Source: Pyrus communis
Taxonomy: Eukaryota; Streptophyta; Magnoliopsida; Rosales; Rosaceae
Assembly (NCBI RefSeq): GCF_963583255.1
Contig: NC_084814.1
Location: 16,218,464-16,282,463, forward strand
Direction: 5' to 3'
Length of the DNA stretch: 64,000 nucleotides
Positions 58,137-64,000 of the stretch are shown here, one piece after another. The translations under genes were made by a program, and so were the position numbers. Below the pieces are notes generated by a model that was not told the origin of the DNA, made no database searches, and saw only the letters and a program-made list of their open reading frames with translations. Within the stretch, counting starts at the first letter, position 1. Every line of letters starts with the position of its first letter.

Positions 58137-59540
58137 GTAGTGGTGGTGGTGGTGGTGTTGGTCGTAGCAATTAGCAATCCAACAATTGGGCCTTCAACAC
58201 CAATAACCAACAAGGTATTCTTGGTGATCCTCTTTGTTGTTTGTGTAGTTTTGGCAACTCTTTCAACCATCACATCTTTGCTTGTCCTCATCGCCCTACA
58301 CCTTCTTTTGCAAGCTATCATGATATTCCTCATGATGTTGCCAATGATCTCACCTAGTACTTTGATACGTAAGCTACTTACCACATGGCTAATAACGGGG
58401 CTGCCCTCCAAGACTCCTCTCCATATACTGGTAAGGATTTTGTCCTCGTTGGTAATGAGGATGCTCTTTCTATCACTCACACTAGTTCTCTTCATCCTAC
58501 CTTGGGGTCTCGTTAGTTCAACTTAAATAATGGCTTACATGTTCATTCTCTAAAGAAAAATGTTTTCTTTGCTTTTCAATTTATTAAAGATAATTTCATT
58601 GTTCATACTATTCATCATTTTGGTCAAGTTATTTCTGACTTTTCATTGGTTCTCTGTTGTTTCAAGGGTGTTGTAAAGGTCATCTCTATCCTATGTCTTT
58701 GTCATGTTCGTCTACCTTCCATGTCGTCTCGTCTTCCTTGTGGCACTCCCATCTTGGTCATCCAACTTTCAAAGTTTTATCTAAATTGTCTTTAGGTTTA
58801 TGTCTTAATTAAATAAGGCGTTTTGTAAGCCTTGTGCACTTTCTCAGTTGCACAAACTATCTTTTAATTCTGATATAATTATTGGTCCGTTACTTTTTTC
58901 TTTAATTCATTCAGATATTTAGATGTCTTTTACCCCCTCTCTCTAGTTTTCGATATTGTGTCTTGTTCACGGATGATTATTGTTGTTATTCTTGGGTTTC
59001 CCTATGCATACTAAATTCGAGGTTTTTATGCACTTTGAATCTTTATACAATATGGTGAAAAACTGATGGTGGTACGTAACACATAAATCATTCTTAAAAT
59101 CAGCCTATATTAATTCCTCCATTGAATTCATTCAAACCGATGGTGGTGCGGAATACATAAATAATTCCTTTAAAACCTTTTTCCATAAAATTGGGCTTGT
59201 TCATCGTGTCTCTTGTCCACACGTATCCGAACAAAATGGTATTGCTGGACACAAACATCATAATATATCTACTGTCATTCGCCTCCTCTTAAACACTGGT
59301 CATGCCCTGTCCTCTTTTTGGGTTGAAGCTGCTCTCCGTGCCAACTTTATCATTAACCTTCTTCCGTCTTCTATCATTGGTTGGTCTAGTCCTTATTTTC
59401 GTCTTTTTGGTCGTCACCCAAATTTGTCCTTTCTCCGTACGTTTAGTTGTCCGTATTACCCACACATAGGGACTTATACTACTAACAAATTGGAACCTCG
59501 TTCCAATGAATGTGTTTTTGTAGGTTACATCTTGCAACAT
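58137..59540 (+). pseudogene. Copia gag end, protease, pre-integrase and integrase
   Basis: It resumes with a Gly run and a broken zinc-knuckle region. The protease segment reads YFDT.ATYHMANN, LQDSSPYTGKDFVLVGN (about 58350-58440), with the catalytic DTG damaged by a stop. LWHSHLGHPTFKVLSKL (about 58737-58790) is the pre-integrase motif. Integrase shows QTDGGAEYI (59133-59159), SCPHVSEQNGIAGHKHH and TFSCPYYPH...KLEPRSNECVFVGY. Where active copies have AERKHR, this has AGHKHH, so the catalytic Glu is lost. Similarity stops at about 59530. Confidence 0.88.
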
Positions 59541-60613
59541 ATCCTAATTAAATGTTCAGTTCAATTATCTAAGAATTGTTCATATTTGGATCCTTAACAT
59601 ATATCCTAATTAAATGTGTGGTAGCTAGGTTTGAGACAGGCTCTGATTGATAAAGAAAAGTGTTGAGGCATGAGTTTGAAGAAAGTTGGAGTTCTACCAT
59701 AAAATCAGTTGGCAATATGAAAGTAGCCTAACTTTACTTATAAAGCCTATGCAAGACCCTTCTTTCCTTTAATTTGGGATCCATTCTTAACAGAAGTGTA
59801 ACTCATGATGAATGCTAAATAGAGAAAGATGCTTTTCCAGGTGAATTGAGATTATAAGTTGCGTAATTAGTTTTCAGCCAATTAAGGTAAAACAACATTA
59901 GGGTTGGTGCAAGGTCGTATTCTTAAGATCTAATGTGTACAAAAGAAAAATCTAATCTAAGTTTTTTCACAATAAGGCTATGTATATCACACGCAATACT
60001 TCGTTGTTGGAATCTAACATCTTAGTCAATTTTAATTTTTTATTTTCTAATCTTTTGGTTTCTTTTACCTACTCAGGTACAGAAAAGAGGATATCATTGT
60101 TTAAGCACTTATTATTTAATATAATACCATCACATTCTTTTTCCTTTGTTTGTTCCTTTTACTGCGACGTAAGTAAGCCCTTCGATACTAGCTACAAGTA
60201 CCCAGTATCTAATAGCAGTAACAAATGTAAGGTTAGATTTGGATGTGTTGAAAATCGAAAGCATTCTCTAGATCTATTAGCATCGGTATACAAATCCACC
60301 TACCTCAGCCCTTAGAAGCTCGCAAGTAATGACTGTAATAGAAACACTTGTTACTATTGCATTTTCTCAACTCCACCAACACACAAAATGTGAAAGATTC
60401 AGAACGAACTCACCCCCAAAGAAATAAAAATAAAAATTAATTCTAGTATCCCCACCAGTTTCTTGCCTGCAATTTGTGAATCATTTCCTCATTAAATAAA
60501 ATCATAAATTAAAAAACACCATGGAATTCTTCTCTTGTTCTTAAGTGGCCACCTAAAAAAGCAGAGTGAAGAGAATAGAAAGGAAGAAACCCACAAACAT
60601 GGATTTTCTTGTC
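59541..60613. other. Non-coding region
   Basis: CCTAATTAAATGTTC-type sequence is partly repeated at about 59543 and 59602. 59690-59780 resembles LTR debris also hinted at near 18806. No gene is supported. The open frame at 59980-60315 has no recognised domain. Confidence 0.45.
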
Positions 60614-63600
60614 TTTTTTTTTTTTTTTTTTGAACACCAGATACCATATCATAACATAAAAGGCCTACAGAGAGGCAACCATACAAACAATTAACAAGCA
60701 GTGACAAGGGGTAAACCACAAAGACCCCTCCACCAAGTAGAGGCGTCACCCCCGGCACCACCAAAGCAAATTAATGAGGACAAGGTAGCCCGTCATTATT
60801 CAATACAAAGACCAACGAAGATGGGGGCCTAACGACCCAAACGACATCACTCATCTCCGTAAAACCACCCGATGCAATCTTGTGAGCCACGCCATTAGCA
60901 GAACGGGGCACCCAAGACCATCGGCAAACAAGGAACTTCCCCCCCAGCTGTTTAACCCGAGCCAGCACCAGGAATGCCTCCCAACTACCCCTAGACAGCG
61001 AGCTAGATAAACAATTAATCGCTTCAAGGGAGTCCGACTCAAGAATTACATACCTTACACCCAATTCTTCACCGAGCTGGCACCCGTGCAACAACGCATA
61101 AGCCTCCGCTGCAGCAGCAGAAGGAGCAGATATAGCATATCGCGCTGCAGCCACGAATTTTCTCTCCATGTCCCGCGCAATCAATCCAACAAATCCCATC
61201 TTTGAGGCCTTGGACCAACTAGCATCCACATTAATCTTCACAAAAGGAGAGGCCGGAGAACACCACCGCGCCACCTGGGTACCCCTCCTCCCGTCACCCC
61301 CTCCCCTCACCCCAGCCATTGCCTTAGCACCAAAAAACGAGCTCATAGCCGCAGAAACATCCGCCAAGACTTTTAAAGGGTTAACAGACATCCCTTTGAA
61401 AACAAGATCACAACGAGCTTTCCAAATACACCAACAGGTAAAAACAATATAAGATTGTCTCCACATTGTATCTCCAGAGTTGCATAAATTCGGAGAGAAT
61501 ACCTTCTAAATCCATTCCAGCCAAGACGGAAGAGAAAGACGATCCAATTTATACCCCAAAGCCCCACCAAACCAAATTGGCTCAACCCAAGAGCAAGAAA
61601 GGAAAATGTGCTCAATGGTTTCATCATGGCAGCAACAAATAGGACAAGTAGAGGTCAGAGAGGACCGACGTCGGTACAGGGCTTCCCGAGTAGGAAGACA
61701 ATTATGCATCGTAAGCCACAGGAAGTGTCGCAACTTGGGGGGCACCTCCAGCTTCCAAATCCCCTTCCAAAACGCCTTAGGCACCCCACGAACAGAAGGC
61801 CGATGCTTGTCCCTCCTGGCCAGTGATCTACCTTGCAGCCATCTATAACCCGACTTGACCGAATAAGTACCGTTCTTACTCAAATCCCAGATAAGCCTAT
61901 CATTACGACTTAGATCCCCCAGAGGCATCTCCTCAATAGCCTGCAAAGCCTCCCCCGATATGAAAGGCTGTAAAAAGCTAAGATTCCACCGCCCCGACTC
62001 CGAACAGATAAGCGCACTGACCCTTAAACTGGGAGTAACCGCAACCTGGCCAACCGGCACCGGATGTCCAAGGGGCAAGGATGGAAGCCACCTATCCTGC
62101 CACACCCGCACCTCCTGACCGCCCAAAATCTGCCAATGGGAACCCTCCTTGATCACGTCCCTGCCACAGATGAGGCTGCTCCATGCCCAAGAAGCCCGAC
62201 CACCTTTCTTCGCATCCCATATCGAGCAATGGGGAAAATACCGGGCTTTAATCACCCTAGCCCACAGCGAGTCCGGTTCCGTGATTAAACGCCAGCACTG
62301 TTTAGCGAGCAGAGCATCATTAAATTCCATAAAGTTTCTAAAACCTAAACCACCTAAGTCTTTTGGCAAACCTAAAACCTCCTTTGAAACCCAATGAATC
62401 TTTTGGGCTCCCTCCTTGTAACCCCACCAAAATCCAGTCACCAACGCATCCAATTCCTGACAAACGGCGGCGGGGAATTTAAAAATGCACATTGGATACG
62501 CCGGGATAGCTTAGATAACCGCCTTAATTAAAACCTCTTTACCGGCACGGGATAGAGTACTTTGTTTCCACCCTTGTAGCTTTTCCATTACTCTTCCTTT
62601 CACATAAGCAAGACCACGCTTTTTCGACCGGCCCCAAATAGCAGGGACCCCCAAATAGGTCCCCGGATTGCTAACCACCGCCATACCAAGGGCATTCCCC
62701 ATCTAATCTGCGTTCACTTTCGGAACATTTGCCCCAAAGAAAACACTGGATTTCTCCAGATTATCCTTCTGCCCAGACGCCACACAAAAATTGTCCAGCA
62801 TATGTTTCAAATTCCTGCAGTTTTTCACATCTGCCTGCAAAAACAGAAGGGTATCATCCGCAAAGAAGAGGTGAGAAATCACGGGTCCGGATCCACCCAT
62901 CTTAACACCCTCCAACCTACCTTGGTCCACCGCACCTTGAATCAGTTTGGAAAGAACATCCCCCACCAAGATAAATAAATAAGGAGAAAGAGGATCCCCA
63001 TGACGGAGACCCCGCGAGGGAGCAAAAGACTCTCCAGCCTGCCCATTTAGGAGAACAGCGAACTTCACAGACGAAATACATCCATTAATTAACGATCTCC
63101 AACTACTGCTAAACCCCATTCTTTCCATTACCGCATCCAAAAAGTCCCATTCAACCCTATCATACGCCTTCTGCATATCCAGTTTAATCCCCATTTCAAA
63201 TCTGTTCCTGGCTTTCCTTTCCTTCCCTTCAGATAATGAAACATCTCATGGACTATGCCAATGCAATCCTGAATTTGTCTACCCTCCACAAAAGCATTCT
63301 GAGATGGAGATATGATTTTAGGCAATAATACCTTCAACCGGTTAGCAAGAATCTTTGACAGTATTTTGTACGAATAGTTACACAGGCTGATAGGCCTGAA
63401 CTGCGACACAAATTCCGGATTAGGGACTTTGGGAATCAGTACTATATTAGTCTGATTTATCAATCTCGAACCCGCAACGTCCTGAAGCAACTCTCTGACC
63501 AGAGCCGAAACATCTTCCTTCACAATCTCCCAGTATGTCTGATAGAAGATCCCCTGAAAACCATCGGGGCCAGGAGCCTTAAGACCTCCCATATTCCCAG

Positions 63601-64000
63601 CAGCCTCCTTTATCTCCTCCTCCGTTACCGGTGCAGTTAGCGCCTCATTCATTTCTGTCGAGACCGAGGGATTAATGCAATCTAGCAGCGACCCCCAGTT
63701 ACGAGCCCCTGCTGAGCTAAAAACTGAAGAGAAATGATTATCCACTAAATGGCGCACCTGAGACGGGTTTTCCACCCAGTTCCCATTCTCAGCCCTAAGC
63801 TTCACAATCTTATTTCTCCTACGCCTCTGAAGGGTTGAAGAGTGAAAAAACTGAGTGTTTGCATCCCCCTCCCTCAACCATTTTACCCTCGATCGCTGAC
63901 ACCAATAACTCTCATCTTGGAGTCTTAACTCATCAATCTGCCGAGATATCTCCCTTATCTCATCATAGTTTGGACCCCAGTCTCGCTGGAGTGAGTCTAA
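60614..64000 (-). mobile_element. L1-type LINE, 3' end with poly(A), runs off the window
   Basis: The minus-strand element ends in an A tail (T run 60614-60631), followed upstream by a ~140-bp 3' UTR and a nearly complete ORF2 C-terminal two thirds. The 5' part (endonuclease, ORF1) lies beyond 64000. Compared with the LINE at 7884-14185 it has far fewer lesions, so it is younger. Confidence 0.92.
60771..64000 (-). pseudogene. LINE ORF2: reverse transcriptase, zf-RVT, RNase H
   Basis: Read right to left. A linker with WLREGDANTQFFH (about 63880) is followed by GLKAPGPDGFQGIFYQ, IVLIPKVPNP, FRPISLCNYSYKILSKILANR, AFVEGRQIQD, LDMQKAYDRVEWDF (about 63180), GLRHGDPLSPYLF and FFADDTLLF, with catalytic ADD encoded at 62861-62853. 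Maturase-like YLGVPAIWGRSKK and GKEVLIKAVI follow. zf-RVT is at about 61700-61590 (CPICCCHDETIEHIFLSCSW). RNase H is at 61270-60800 with INVDASW, ILESDSLEAI and WVPRSANGVAHK. Lesions: one frameshift near 63190 and in-frame stops at about 62700, 62511 and 61506. All other segments share one frame. Confidence 0.93.

Larger units (their letters stand above)
46333..59540 (+). mobile_element. Ty1/copia element split by two later insertions
   Basis: The element has a short 5' LTR (46333-46501), a primer-site-like TGATATCAC at 52937-52945, gag at 53100-53985 continuing at 58137, and protease, pre-integrase and integrase to about 59530. Similarity ends after integrase, with no RT and no 3' LTR. A gag-only gypsy element (46502-52931) sits at the LTR/primer-site junction and a CACTA element (53986-58136) sits in the Gly-rich part of gag. 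About 2.6 kb of the 13.2 kb belongs to the copia element itself. Confidence 0.8.

Noticed and set aside
58106..58526. Frames of about 128 codons on both strands over a GGT/ACC run
   Set aside because: The plus-strand copia frame in another register explains the region. These are shadows plus a low-complexity run.

Overview
This is nuclear plant DNA, most likely from a woody dicot. It is AT-rich and full of intron-containing or broken plant genes, Ty1/copia and Ty3/gypsy LTR elements, L1-type LINEs, PIF/Harbinger, CACTA and MITE copies, and microsatellites. A MITE of about 150 bp (2204-2353, again inverted at 39513-39660) resembles one I associate with apple and pear (Rosaceae). That assignment is from memory and moderate at best.

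Only one host gene looks intact: a two-exon LURP-one-related (LOR) gene on the minus strand (2688-3727) with a TATA box and a CT-rich leader. Other host coding sequence occurs only as fragments: an Aux/IAA piece with the GWPPIR degron (36319-36483), a first exon resembling an NDR-type AGC kinase (twice: 14755-14878 and 20983-21106), a WD40 exon (54696-54886) and an unidentified first exon (55189-55455). The last three sit inside DNA transposons, so they look like captured gene pieces.

Layout. 1-1227: 346-bp tandem array. 2.7-3.7 kb: LOR gene. 6.4-7.5 kb: non-autonomous PIF/Harbinger element. 7.9-14.2 kb: minus-strand LINE split by a rearranged gypsy element (9242-13487) whose gag halves lie on opposite strands. 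14.4-18.1 kb and 20.7-26.9 kb: two direct copies of one ~3.7-kb segment. The second copy contains a 2.5-kb PIF/Harbinger insertion for which the first is a clean empty site. 27-34 kb: MULE-like repeats around a minus-strand copia element, itself hit twice. 34-44 kb: mostly non-coding, with the Aux/IAA fragment, a 31-bp minisatellite and small MITEs. 46.3-59.5 kb: a broken copia element containing a gag-only gypsy element (46502-52931) and a CACTA element (53986-58136). The CACTA element carries two gene fragments and a second array of the same ~347-bp repeat seen at position 1. 60.6-64.0 kb: a relatively well-preserved minus-strand LINE running off the end.

I found no operon-like or unknown cellular system. 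The notable content is architectural: nested insertions, gene-fragment capture, and a tandem repeat family shared between a CACTA element and a free-standing array. No tRNA, rRNA or CRISPR was seen.
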